Source of the DNA: Solirubrobacter phytolaccae
GTDB taxonomy: Bacteria > Actinomycetota > Thermoleophilia > Solirubrobacterales > Solirubrobacteraceae
Assembly (NCBI RefSeq): GCF_027587195.1
Contig: NZ_JAPDDP010000024.1
Span: 1-64,000, forward strand
Direction: 5' to 3'
Length of the DNA: 64,000 bases
In this document: positions 39,447-46,960 of the stretch, piece by piece
Layout: every line of letters starts with the position of its first letter
Numbering within the stretch: the stretch's first letter is position 1
Made by a program: the position numbers and the translations under genes
The notes under the pieces: model-generated
What the model was told of the DNA's origin: nothing
What the model saw: only the letters and a program-made list of their open reading frames with translations
Databases searched by the model: none

Positions 39447-39974
39447 ATGGGAAGCTTCAACCGGTTCGCCGTGGTGCTGTGCGCGACCGCGGTGTTGGGC
39501 GGAGTGGGTGCCGGCACGGCGTACGCCGACGAGTACGACCACGTCGACCTCGTGCTCGAGGCCTTCTGCGACGGCAACGGCGACGTGAGCGAAGGCGAGT
39601 TCCTGCTCGAGGAGCACGGCGTCGGCCCGCTGGCCGACCAGGACCAGGTGTTCACGTTCGACGGCGTCGACGACACCGACCTCGGCTTCGAGGTCGAGTG
39701 GGACGACGGGTGCGATCAGGTGCCGGTGGACGTGACGTTGACGGGCGCGTCCGGGTCGGGCGGAAGCTTCTCGGCGGGAAGCGTGTTCAGCGCGACCGCT
39801 CCGAGCACGCTCGGGGCGACCGGGCCGCTCACGCTGTCCGCCGCCAACGGCTACCACCTCGATCCGGGAGCGTGGACCGTCAGCGGCGGTCAGACGTTCG
39901 ATCTGAGCTTCACGTTCAGCGCGACCGGCGGCGTTCCCGTGGTCTCCACGCTGCCGCTGCACGTCGCCGGCTGA
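39447..39974 (+). CDS. Small secreted acidic protein, unknown function
   Basis: This is a 175-residue protein. The ATG at 39447 is preceded by GAGAGGAG (39434-39441) at good spacing, so it is preferred to the ATG at 39402, which lies inside the promoter. It has a signal peptide with likely cleavage after Ala-Tyr-Ala near residue 25. The mature part is rich in Asp/Glu and has two cysteines (FCDGNGD and DGCDQ), the first within a DGNGD motif that could bind calcium or another cation. Its C-terminal half is Ser/Gly/Thr-rich and beta-like. It is the first gene after the AT-rich promoter and precedes the choice-of-anchor M gene, so the two probably share regulation. Family not recognised. Confidence 0.8.
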   Translation: MGSFNRFAVVLCATAVLGGVGAGTAYADEYDHVDLVLEAFCDGNGDVSEGEFLLEEHGVGPLADQDQVFTFDGVDDTDLGFEVEWDDGCDQVPVDVTLTGASGSGGSFSAGSVFSATAPSTLGATGPLTLSAANGYHLDPGAWTVSGGQTFDLSFTFSATGGVPVVSTLPLHVAG

Positions 39975-39986
39975 TCCAACCCCCTT

Positions 39987-40017
39987 CGGCTGGGGCCGGC
40001 GCATCCGGCCCCAGCCG
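39987..40017 (+). terminator. Perfect 13-bp hairpin between two surface-protein genes
   Basis: Arms CGGCTGGGGCCGG and CCGGCCCCAGCCG are fully complementary around a 5-nt loop (CGCAT). The hairpin begins 12 bases after the previous stop and ends 29 bases before the next ATG. It may terminate most transcripts after the small gene, or protect its 3' end so the two proteins are made in unequal amounts. Confidence 0.6.
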
Positions 40018-40046
40018 TCGCACTCCTCGCAACGGAAAGGACTCCC

Positions 40047-43000
40047 ATGGGCTTTCGCAACTCGTGCGTCGCTGCAGCGGTAGGGCCACTCGTCGGCCTC
40101 CTGCTCGGGCCACCGGCGTTCGCCGCGCCGCCACCCGTGGTCGCCGACAGCGGCCAGTACCAGATCACGCCGCGCCTGACGGCGACGGGCATCGACCTCG
40201 GCCTCTGGCGCAACCCGGGGACGACCACCGTGCCCGGCGCGGACGGCGGCCCGGTGCTCGACCTGGCCGACGTGACGGTCAACCTCAAGGCCGAACGGGT
40301 GCACGTGCTCCCGGCCGATGCGGGCTGGCGGGTCTTCGGCCCACGCGGAGCGGACGCCTACGAGACCGGCCTGCCGCCGGACGCCGCGGACGTGGCCCTG
40401 GGCTTCAACTCCAACCTGATCCCGCGCGCGCAGCTGTCCACGGCGACCGCGACCCGCAACATCACGTACAAGATCGTCGAGGCGCGCGTCCCAGGACGGG
40501 CGATGATCGCGCCGCGCGCGGGCACGCTGGTCGGCGCGACCACGACGCCGCCGTCACCGTCGACGAGCTCGTTCGACCCGACCCTGCCCGGCGTCAACCA
40601 ACGCGGCGAGGTCGCGGGATATCAGCCGTTCCAGTTCAACAACGTCGGTGTCTACTGCCTCGGCCTGCAGGCCGGCGCGTACCTCGCCAACCAGACGCCG
40701 GTGACGAGCGCCGTCGAGACGTTGCGGATCGTCGTCGGCGACTGGGAGGACTGGGGCGACAAGGAATGCGGCGCGGGACCCGAGCTGCCCTCCGGCTACT
40801 ACGAGCCGGACGCCGTCAACCAGTGGGACCCGGCGACCAACAAGTTGCTGCCGGTCAGCCACGTCGATCTGGCGCCGTACCTGAACGACTCGGGGCAGCT
40901 CGAGGCCGGCCTGCACGAGTCCGCGCAGGGGTGGGATCGCTGGTGGAGCCCGGCGAACACCGTGGTGTTCGTGCCCGAGGCCGCCGCGGTGACGATCCCG
41001 GAGCCGACCGCGACCGCCGACTTCGGCTTCCTCGGCGCGCCGGGCGACCGGGTCTGGCGGATCCCGGCGTCGGCCTCCGCGGGGCCGGGCGGGACGCCGG
41101 CCCTCGGGTACTCCGGTGAGGAGTTCGAAGCGACGGACTTCGCCGGCCGTCCCCAGTGGCGGCTGGACGCGGTCACCGGCCTCGACGGCGGGCCCGCGCC
41201 GGGCGCGTTCTTCCTCGGCACGAACGAGACCGAGGTGCTCACGGGCGGTGCACCGCACTTCTCCACGCGCCAGGGCCTGCCGCAGTCGCGCGGCTTCCGG
41301 TCCGGCTCACACGTGCACGCCAACTGGGACTTCACCGCCCCGGGCACCTACTGCCTGTCGATGACCTTCAGCGGCTGGCCCGCCGGCAAGACGTACCGGA
41401 CGAGCACGGAGCGCGTGCTGACCGTCGTCGTCGGCGGCACCACCCACGACCCGGCGGGCACGAGGACGTGCGAGCAGGCGCAGCACGACGGCAACGCCGA
41501 CTTCCCGGCCGGGACGCCCGCGGCGACGCCGGTCGCGGCGACGCCGGGACGCACGGTGCTCGCGCCGCCCGCCGGCCGGCAGGGCTTCGCCACCTTCCGG
41601 GTGTCCGGGCCCGAGGTCGAGCTCGTCCACGGCTCCCAGACCGGCGGCGGCGTCACGTACGACCCCGACGACGTCGTCCTCAGCGTCGACGGCGCCCATG
41701 CCGTGTCGGAGCCGGGCCTCGAGGCGGTGTGGGGAGCGGGCCGGCGCCAGTCGCTGGTCGCGGGCGTGGGCACGTTCAAGCTCGGGCTGTCGGCGCTCGA
41801 CGGGCCGCTCACCTGGTCCCTCGGCGCCGTGCGCGGTCCGGGCAAGGTCGATTTCGTGAGCCCCGACGCGCCGCTGCGCCTGAGCACGGTCCCCGAGCTG
41901 GCCTCCGCCTCCGGCGTGGTGCGGCCGGACACGACCGTGGCCGGCGACTGGCGCTTCGAGGTGCCCGGCGTGTACTGCCTGCCGATGACCTGGACCGCCG
42001 CCGACGGCACGACCGCGGTGACCAAGACGCTCGCCGTCGCCGTCGGCGTGTCCGCGGACGGCGTCCAGCCCGGCGTGGGGTGCGTCGGCTCCACGGGTGG
42101 CGGCGGCGGACCGGACCCAGATCCGGGACCGGATCCCGGCACCGGGTCGGGGCGCACCGTGCTCGCGCGCGGGCACGTCGACATCAGCTCGACGCTCGAC
42201 GCGGACCGGCTGGTGCAGACGATCGACGACGGTGGCGTCGACCGCGAGATCGACAGCGTGACGCTGCACGTCCGGCCGGCCGCCGAGCGCCGGACCCCGG
42301 CCGATCCCGCGTACGCCTTCCTAGGAGTGCCCGGCGCACCGGTCTGGCTGCTGCCCCAAAGCCAGGACGAGGGCCTGCTGTGGCCCGGCTGGACGCTCCG
42401 CCCGGGGACCCGCGCGCTGAGCAGCGAGAACGCGGTGCGCTGGGAGCTCGGCGCAGTCCGCGGCCCGGGCCGCTTCGTGCTCTACCAGAACGACGGGTTC
42501 GGCCTGCCGCAACCGCGGCTGGGGCAGGGGAGCGCGTTCACGTTCAGCGGCCATGGGCACGGGACGTGGGCGTTCACCGCCGACGGGGCGTACTGCCTGC
42601 CGATCACCGCGACCGAAGTGGTCACCGGGCACGTCGCCACGTTCACGCTCCTCGTCGCCGTCGGCCAGGTCGACGCGGGCGCCGTGACCCCGGCCGACTG
42701 CGGCAAGTCCGCGCGTGAGCTCGGGGCGCGGACGCCCGAGCCCGAGCCGACCGCGACGCCGACGCCGACGCCCGAGTCCGCGCCGAGCCCGGTGCCCGCG
42801 CCGCGACCCGCCGTCGTCACGCGGGCGAAGGCGCCGTCGGTCAGCGTGCGCACGAAGCCGCAGCGCCTCGACCGCAAGCGCGTCGCCCGCTTGGCCACGC
42901 TCGTGTGCCCGGCCGGCCGGTCCTGTCGGGTCAGCACCCCCAGCCGCGTGCGCGTGACGATCGCGTCCAAGCGCTTCGACGTCCAGGTGCTCGCGCCCCG

Positions 43001-43157
43001 CAGCCTCCGGGCGGGCACGCGGGGGAGCCTGCGCGTCCGGGTCCCGGCCGCGGCCGCTCGCCGTCTGGCCGGGCGTCAGGTCAGGGTGCGCGTCCCGGTC
43101 AAGCTGAGCGGCAGCCGATCGGTCACACGCACGGTCGCGGTGACGATCCGCGGCTGA
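40047..43157 (+). CDS. Choice-of-anchor M domain surface protein (three modules)
   Basis: This is a 1,036-residue secreted protein with a GGAAAGGA ribosome site at 40034-40041 and a signal peptide ending near Ala-Phe-Ala-Ala (residue 27). It contains several copies of the actinobacterial surface module: a F-L-G-x-P-G-x-x-V-W-x-(I/L)-P strand, a W-x-L-(D/G)-A-V stretch, a G-x-H-x-H-x-x-W-x-F-x-x-x-G-x-Y-C-L strand and a V-A-V-G end. The best copies are at about 326-466 and 745-890, with a partial one between. His-rich GSHVHANW and GHGHGTW motifs suggest metal contact. Related proteins often sit beside metal ABC transporters (family knowledge), but none is present here. A Pro/Thr-rich linker leads to a basic C-terminal beta domain. 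No LPXTG motif or membrane helix was seen. Confidence 0.85.
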   Translation: MGFRNSCVAAAVGPLVGLLLGPPAFAAPPPVVADSGQYQITPRLTATGIDLGLWRNPGTTTVPGADGGPVLDLADVTVNLKAERVHVLPADAGWRVFGPRGADAYETGLPPDAADVALGFNSNLIPRAQLSTATATRNITYKIVEARVPGRAMIAPRAGTLVGATTTPPSPSTSSFDPTLPGVNQRGEVAGYQPFQFNNVGVYCLGLQAGAYLANQTPVTSAVETLRIVVGDWEDWGDKECGAGPELPSGYYEPDAVNQWDPATNKLLPVSHVDLAPYLNDSGQLEAGLHESAQGWDRWWSPANTVVFVPEAAAVTIPEPTATADFGFLGAPGDRVWRIPASASAGPGGTPALGYSGEEFEATDFAGRPQWRLDAVTGLDGGPAPGAFFLGTNETEVLTGGAPHFSTRQGLPQSRGFRSGSHVHANWDFTAPGTYCLSMTFSGWPAGKTYRTSTERVLTVVVGGTTHDPAGTRTCEQAQHDGNADFPAGTPAATPVAATPGRTVLAPPAGRQGFATFRVSGPEVELVHGSQTGGGVTYDPDDVVLSVDGAHAVSEPGLEAVWGAGRRQSLVAGVGTFKLGLSALDGPLTWSLGAVRGPGKVDFVSPDAPLRLSTVPELASASGVVRPDTTVAGDWRFEVPGVYCLPMTWTAADGTTAVTKTLAVAVGVSADGVQPGVGCVGSTGGGGGPDPDPGPDPGTGSGRTVLARGHVDISSTLDADRLVQTIDDGGVDREIDSVTLHVRPAAERRTPADPAYAFLGVPGAPVWLLPQSQDEGLLWPGWTLRPGTRALSSENAVRWELGAVRGPGRFVLYQNDGFGLPQPRLGQGSAFTFSGHGHGTWAFTADGAYCLPITATEVVTGHVATFTLLVAVGQVDAGAVTPADCGKSARELGARTPEPEPTATPTPTPESAPSPVPAPRPAVVTRAKAPSVSVRTKPQRLDRKRVARLATLVCPAGRSCRVSTPSRVRVTIASKRFDVQVLAPRSLRAGTRGSLRVRVPAAAARRLAGRQVRVRVPVKLSGSRSVTRTVAVTIRG

Positions 43158-43168
43158 CCCTCACCCGG

Positions 43169-44122
43169 TCACGGGTCCGGATAGGGCTGGAGCGGCACGC
43201 CGTTCGTCTCCAGCCCACGTCCGCCGAGCTCGAAGGCCCCGCCGGACGTCGTCGCCAGCTCCGCCGAGGAGCGGCCGGGCCGTCGCACGCCCAGCCGCAC
43301 GCTCGCCAGCCCCGAGTGGAGCACGGTCCGCGCGTCGCCCTCGCGCGTGCCCGCGTACGTGAAGCCCACCGTCTGATCGAGGTCCGCGTGCGCCGCGACG
43401 CGGATCTCGATTCCCTTGCCGGGGACGATCGCCTCCAGCCGCCCGGGCGCCGCCACGACGCGGACGCCGGGGATGTGGCCCAGCCCGCCGAGCCGGAACC
43501 GCCGCCCGCCCACGAACACGGCGCCGCTGGCGATCCACGGCGTCAGCGCGCCACCCACGCGCACCCGCGCGAGTGCGAGCTCCAGCCACGCCTCCGGCGC
43601 GTCCGGGAACCCCGACGCGTGCAGCCACACCCACCGCTCCGCGTGCTCGCGCCCCCAGTTGTGCCCGACGGTCGCGCGCCAGCCGACGACGTCGACGACC
43701 ACGCCGTCGACCACGACCCGCCCGCTCACGACCCCGTCTGGGACGGGCGCGACGAGCTTCGTGCGCGGGAGCGGAAGCCGGTACAGCAGGCCGGGGTGCA
43801 GGTGCCGGAGCTCGCCCACGCCGCCGCCGGCCACCGTGAGCTCCCACTCGGCCATCCGGCCGTGGGCGCGGGCGCCGCCATGGAACCGCGTGGCGCCGCA
43901 GGCCGCGCCGTCGTCTAGGTGCACGCCGGACTCCTTGACCGCCGCGGGGCCGCCGCCCCCGGCCGGGTCGAAGATCGTGCACCATCGGGCCGCGGACTCG
44001 ATCTCCGAGCCGGCGAACCGGTGGCGCGTGTGGCGGATCCAGAGCGCTCGGGGCGGCCGGCCCGGCTCGGCGTCGCGGGCACTGAGGAACCACGACTCGT
44101 ATCGGCCGCGCACGCATCCCAT
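43169..44122 (-). CDS. Lipocalin-like protein resembling AttH/CrtC or tocopherol cyclase-like families
   Basis: This is a 317-residue protein. The ATG at 44122 was chosen because the longer version would overlap the divergent gene. The sequence is beta-rich with a W-I-R-H-T-R-H-R-F strand near residue 30 and a central G-H-N-W-G-x-E-H-A-E-R-W-x-W-L-H-A-S-G motif. Those motifs recall the two-domain lipocalin-like AttH/CrtC or tocopherol-cyclase-like proteins; this match is from memory and tentative. No signal peptide is evident, so it is probably cytoplasmic. It converges with the choice-of-anchor M gene with an 11-bp gap. The gene at 45,224-46,063 may be a distant relative. Substrate unknown. 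Confidence 0.75.
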   Translation of the reverse strand: MGCVRGRYESWFLSARDAEPGRPPRALWIRHTRHRFAGSEIESAARWCTIFDPAGGGGPAAVKESGVHLDDGAACGATRFHGGARAHGRMAEWELTVAGGGVGELRHLHPGLLYRLPLPRTKLVAPVPDGVVSGRVVVDGVVVDVVGWRATVGHNWGREHAERWVWLHASGFPDAPEAWLELALARVRVGGALTPWIASGAVFVGGRRFRLGGLGHIPGVRVVAAPGRLEAIVPGKGIEIRVAAHADLDQTVGFTYAGTREGDARTVLHSGLASVRLGVRRPGRSSAELATTSGGAFELGGRGLETNGVPLQPYPDP

Positions 44123-44149
44123 TGTGCCGTCCGACCCACCTCGTACCGT
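44122..44149 (+). promoter_or_regulatory. Possible promoter for the acidic unknown gene
   Basis: TTGTGC (44122-44127), a 16-bp spacer and TACCGT (44144-44149) precede an ATG at 44160 with no Shine-Dalgarno sequence. The predicted transcript leader would be only a few bases. The -35 box overlaps the start codon of the divergent gene. Confidence 0.35.
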
Positions 44150-44159
44150 TCGCGAAGCA

Positions 44160-44615
44160 ATGCCCCTCTGCTTCATTGAGCCACAGGACGCGATCCGGGT
44201 GATCGCGGAGTCGGTCGGCCGCGAGGCCCGCCGACAGCTACTCGGCGAGCTCGTCCGTGCCTGGGTGGACGAGATCCCCGAGGGCGAGCTGGCCTCGCAC
44301 TACGCGAAGGCCGTCGCCGATCTGGACGAGAACGACCTCTCGATGCTCGCCGCCTGGCACGCCTCGATGGAGGTCGGCACGCCGCTCGCCAACCGGGACT
44401 TTCTCGTCGGTGCGTTCAAGAACCTCGGCGACAACCGTCGCGAGGCGCTGAAGATCGCCGCGGGCCTCCGGGGCGAGGACGCGTTCAACGCCGGCGTCGC
44501 GGAGGAGCAGGCGCTGGAGAGCGTGCTGCCGTGGCTGAGCAATGAGCGCGCCACGGAGCTCCTGGCCGAGTGCCTGGAGCTCTACATGTGGGACCGCCTC
44601 GGCTCAGAGAACTAG
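44160..44615 (+). CDS. Acidic helical protein, unknown function
   Basis: This is a 151-residue protein; the ATG at 44160 is the start after which the sequence becomes protein-like. It is rich in Glu, Ala, Leu and Asp, predicted all-alpha, with no signal peptide or membrane segment. Distinct stretches include a I-R-V-I-A-E-S-V-G-R-E-A-R-R segment near the start and a Glu/Leu-rich end. I do not recognise the family. The last 12 bases overlap the convergent HAD hydrolase gene. A leaderless promoter is likely (see the preceding site). Nothing in the context fixes its role. Confidence 0.75.
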   Translation: MPLCFIEPQDAIRVIAESVGREARRQLLGELVRAWVDEIPEGELASHYAKAVADLDENDLSMLAAWHASMEVGTPLANRDFLVGAFKNLGDNRREALKIAAGLRGEDAFNAGVAEEQALESVLPWLSNERATELLAECLELYMWDRLGSEN

Positions 44616-45227
44616 CTGGTCCAGCTCCGCGACGGCCTGGTCGGTCGTGCGGAAGTGGACGCCGTGCAGGCCGAGCTCGTTCGCGGCCGTGACGTTGACC
44701 TCGAGATCGTCGACGAAGGCGCAGTCGCCCGCCGACAGCCCCAGCCGGGTCAGCGTCCGCTCGTAGATCTCCGGCTCCGGCTTGCGCACGCCCTCGAAGC
44801 CCGAGTCCACGATCAGCTCGAACATGCCGTCGGGCAGCAGCGGCATCCAGCGCGGCTGCCACTCACGGACGTTGTTGGTGAGGATCGCGAGCCGCACGCC
44901 GCGCGCCTTCAGGCCCGCGTAGTACTCGAGCAGCGGCTCGTTGGCCCGCAGCTCGCGCATGAGCCGCTCGCCGTAGTTGTCGAGCACGACCTCGCGCCCG
45001 ACAACCTCGCTGATCGACGCCTGCATGACGGCCATGAACTCGGGGTCGGTCATCTGCCCGCGTTCGAGCTTGAACAGCGGCGGCTCGTCCGAGCGCGAGG
45101 CCGCGAGCTGCATCGCCTCGCCGAGCGCGCTCAGCGGCACGCCGAGCTCCTCGTGCGCGCGAGCGAACGCCTCGTTGAGCGGCAGCGTGATCACGCCGCC
45201 GAAGTCGCTGATGACCGCTTTGATCAC
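44604..45227 (-). CDS. HAD-superfamily hydrolase (YihX/epoxide-hydrolase N-domain type)
   Basis: This is a 207-residue protein starting at a GTG that overlaps the upstream gene's TGA (GTGA). HAD motifs are in order: motif I I-S-D-F-G-G-V (nucleophile Asp8, with Gly in place of the usual second Asp), a helical cap inserted after it, motif II I-L-T-N-N, motif III with Lys in G-V-R-K-P-E-P-E-I-Y, and motif IV F-V-D-D-L-E-x-N. The DFGGV variant is typical of the subgroup that includes YihX and the epoxide-hydrolase N-domain phosphatases. A cytoplasmic phosphatase or dehalogenase-like hydrolase acting on a small metabolite is expected; the substrate is unknown. It is the last gene of a three-gene minus-strand operon. 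Confidence 0.88.
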   Translation of the reverse strand: MIKAVISDFGGVITLPLNEAFARAHEELGVPLSALGEAMQLAASRSDEPPLFKLERGQMTDPEFMAVMQASISEVVGREVVLDNYGERLMRELRANEPLLEYYAGLKARGVRLAILTNNVREWQPRWMPLLPDGMFELIVDSGFEGVRKPEPEIYERTLTRLGLSAGDCAFVDDLEVNVTAANELGLHGVHFRTTDQAVAELDQLVL

Positions 45228-46063
45228 GCGGTGCGGCGGATGAGGTCGTAGCGGCCGATGCCCGTGCGGCCTTCGATGTGCCAGCGGAAGAACGCGACGT
45301 CCATCCGCAGCGCGCCGAGCTCGAGCGTCGAGCCGGTCAGCACCTCGCCCATGCCGCGGTACGGGTACTCCGCGTCCTTGTCCAGGTACAGCTCGAGCCC
45401 GGCGCGGATTTGACGCGCGTCCTCGTCGGTGGTCGTGGAGAGCCGCACCTCGTCGACCTCGTGCGACTCCTCGGCCGAGAACGACGCGCCCCAGGCGGCC
45501 TCGTCGGCGTGGTGCGCGGCCTTGGTCGAGCGCACGAGGCCGAGCGCGACGCCCGTCCCGTCGTCGAACCACGCGCCGACCGCGCGCGTGAGCACGATCT
45601 TGTCCCAGTCCGGGTTGCCCCAGGCACGTCCGCGCTGGCCGAGCCCGTCGACGCTCCGGCCTTCCATCGTGCCGGTCACGCGGCAGAGCTGCTCGTAGCC
45701 CTCCATCCCGCCGGCCTTCACGAGCGCCTGGCGCCCGCTGTAGCCGACGGGGGCGGTGAGCGCCTCGAACGTCAGCTCGAAGTCCAGCTCGCCGGCGCCG
45801 CGCAGCGTCCAGCGCGCGAGCGGCTCGTCGGTCACGGCCTGAAGGTCTTCGGCGGGGGAGGTGACGATCGCGCCGAGCGTCTCGCGCCCGAGGAAGCCGA
45901 CGGCGAGCGCGCTGCTGGAGACCTCACCGTCGCCGCCCATGCCGGTCGCGACGCGCGCGAGCCCGTACAGGCCCGCGTCCACGTCCGCCCACGAGAACGT
46001 CACCGCGTCCGTGTCCCCGGGCTTGCGCAGCTCCCGGGGTGCTTCCAGGTCCACCTTGCTCAT
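45224..46063 (-). CDS. Uncharacterised lipocalin-like (AttH-like) protein
   Basis: This is a 279-residue protein starting at ATG 46063, whose first bases overlap the fxsA stop (ATGA). It is beta-rich throughout with a conserved-looking central motif G-Q-R-G-R-A-W-G-N-P-D-W-D-K-I and a C-terminal F-F-R-W-H-I-E-G-R-T-G-I-G-R-Y-D. No signal peptide is seen. The W-G-x-x-D-W segment recalls the AttH/CrtC lipocalin-like group and the GHNWG motif of the gene at 43,169-44,122, so the two may be distant relatives. I know of no assigned function. Translational coupling to fxsA and to the HAD gene suggests a shared unit rather than a shared pathway. Confidence 0.8.
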   Translation of the reverse strand: MSKVDLEAPRELRKPGDTDAVTFSWADVDAGLYGLARVATGMGGDGEVSSSALAVGFLGRETLGAIVTSPAEDLQAVTDEPLARWTLRGAGELDFELTFEALTAPVGYSGRQALVKAGGMEGYEQLCRVTGTMEGRSVDGLGQRGRAWGNPDWDKIVLTRAVGAWFDDGTGVALGLVRSTKAAHHADEAAWGASFSAEESHEVDEVRLSTTTDEDARQIRAGLELYLDKDAEYPYRGMGEVLTGSTLELGALRMDVAFFRWHIEGRTGIGRYDLIRRTA

Positions 46064-46539
46064 CGCGGCGGCGGGGGCGGGTCGATGTCCACGGCGCTGC
46101 CCTCGATGTCCCGCGGGTGGCCGTTCCCGGCGTAGGGATCGCTGCGCGGCGGGCGCGCCGTGCCCGGCATCGCGCCGACCAGCCGCAGCGCGCCGCGCCG
46201 GACGAGCAGCCGTCGCAGCACCACACGCGTGGGTGGGAACAGGAACAGCAGGCCGAAGATGTCCGTGATGAACCCGGGCGTGAGCAGCAGCACGCCGCCG
46301 AAGATCACCAGGACGCCGTCGACGACCTCCTTGTGCGGCAGCCGCCCGGACGCGAGCGCCTCGTTGAAGCGCCGCCACGCCAGCCGGCCCTGCGAGCGCA
46401 GCAGGTAGGAGCCGAGCATCGCGTCCGCGATCAGGATCAGCACCGTCCACCACACGCCGATGGCCTGACCCACCTGGATCAGCAGCGCCAGCTCGGCGAT
46501 CGGGACGATGATGAAGAGAAGTACGAGCAGCAGGGGCAT
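46060..46539 (-). CDS. fxsA: FxsA family membrane protein
   Basis: This is a 159-residue protein with the typical FxsA layout: N-terminal hydrophobic helix (MPLLLVLLFIIVPIAELALLI), a second at about 28-43, the conserved D-A-x-L-G-S/T-Y-L-L-R-S-Q-G motif after it, and a third hydrophobic region V-D-G-V-L-V-I-F-G-G-V-L-L-L-T-P-G-F-I-T-D-I-F-G-L-L-F. It then ends in a basic and Pro-rich cytoplasmic tail. FxsA is known from E. coli as a suppressor of F-exclusion of phage T7; its normal role is unknown. It is the first gene of the minus-strand operon. Confidence 0.93.
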   Translation of the reverse strand: MPLLLVLLFIIVPIAELALLIQVGQAIGVWWTVLILIADAMLGSYLLRSQGRLAWRRFNEALASGRLPHKEVVDGVLVIFGGVLLLTPGFITDIFGLLFLFPPTRVVLRRLLVRRGALRLVGAMPGTARPPRSDPYAGNGHPRDIEGSAVDIDPPPPPR

Positions 46540-46566
46540 TGGTTCTTCGCCCCGACTTTACGACCC

Positions 46567-46890
46567 TCAGGTCAAGGCGGGCTTAGCGCCGTCGTTCACG
46601 CGTACCGCGGGGAGCCGATGGAGGCCGACCGTCTCGATCAGCATCCGGATGTTCGGCTGCGGATGCGCGAGCCAGAGCGTCACGCCGTTCGCCCGCAGCC
46701 GCTGCGCGAGGCACGCCAGGTCGATCATCAGCGACGGGTCCGCGAACGTCAGATCGCTCAGATCCACGATCACATCACGCGTCGCGTTCAGGGCCGCGGA
46801 GAAAGGCCGGCGGCGTCGGCCGCTGGTCGTTCGGTCCTCATCCCCCTCGATGCGGAGGATGGCGAGCTCTGCGTCGAAGGAGACGATCAC
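46567..46890 (-). CDS. STAS-domain protein with degenerate phosphorylation site
   Basis: This is a 107-residue protein starting at GTG 46890. It has the STAS alternation of strands and helices: a D-V-I-V-D-L-S-D-L-T-F-A-D strand followed by a helix and then G-V-T-L-W-L-A. In SpoIIAA-type anti-anti-sigma factors the phosphorylated Ser sits in a D-S-S-G turn; here the turn is D51-P52-S53-L54, so the acceptor position appears to be Pro. It may therefore act without the usual kinase switch, or use the next Ser. No anti-sigma kinase gene is nearby. It is divergent from the DUF59 gene across a 70-bp region with a perfect palindrome. Confidence 0.75.
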   Translation of the reverse strand: MIVSFDAELAILRIEGDEDRTTSGRRRRPFSAALNATRDVIVDLSDLTFADPSLMIDLACLAQRLRANGVTLWLAHPQPNIRMLIETVGLHRLPAVRVNDGAKPALT

Positions 46891-46902
46891 GCGACCCTAC
46901 AA

Positions 46903-46918
46903 CGAACCGCCCGGTTCG
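46903..46918. promoter_or_regulatory. Perfect 16-bp palindromic site in a divergent promoter region
   Basis: Arms CGAACCG and CGGTTCG surround a CC centre. It lies 12 bases upstream of the STAS gene start and 42 bases upstream of the DUF59 gene. Size and symmetry fit a dimeric repressor operator serving one or both genes. Confidence 0.4.
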
Positions 46919-46944
46919 TACAGAGTCACACACGCGGAGTTGCC

Positions 46945-46950
46945 TACACT
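46945..46950 (+). promoter_or_regulatory. Possible -10 box (TACACT) for the DUF59 gene
   Basis: TACACT fits TANNNT and ends 10 bases before the ATG at 46961, giving a leader of only a few bases. No good -35 was found at 16-18 bp. Confidence 0.35.
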
Positions 46951-46960
46951 CCTACTCGAG

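Noticed and set aside
43416-44159. Upstream extension of the acidic 151-residue gene
   Set aside because: This part is antisense to the lipocalin-like gene and has Pro/Arg/Thr-rich shadow composition; protein-like sequence starts at the ATG at 44160.
45228-45572. N-terminal extension of the HAD hydrolase
   Set aside because: It overlaps the coding region of the upstream gene out of phase; the HAD motif I lies directly after GTG 45227, which overlaps the upstream stop.
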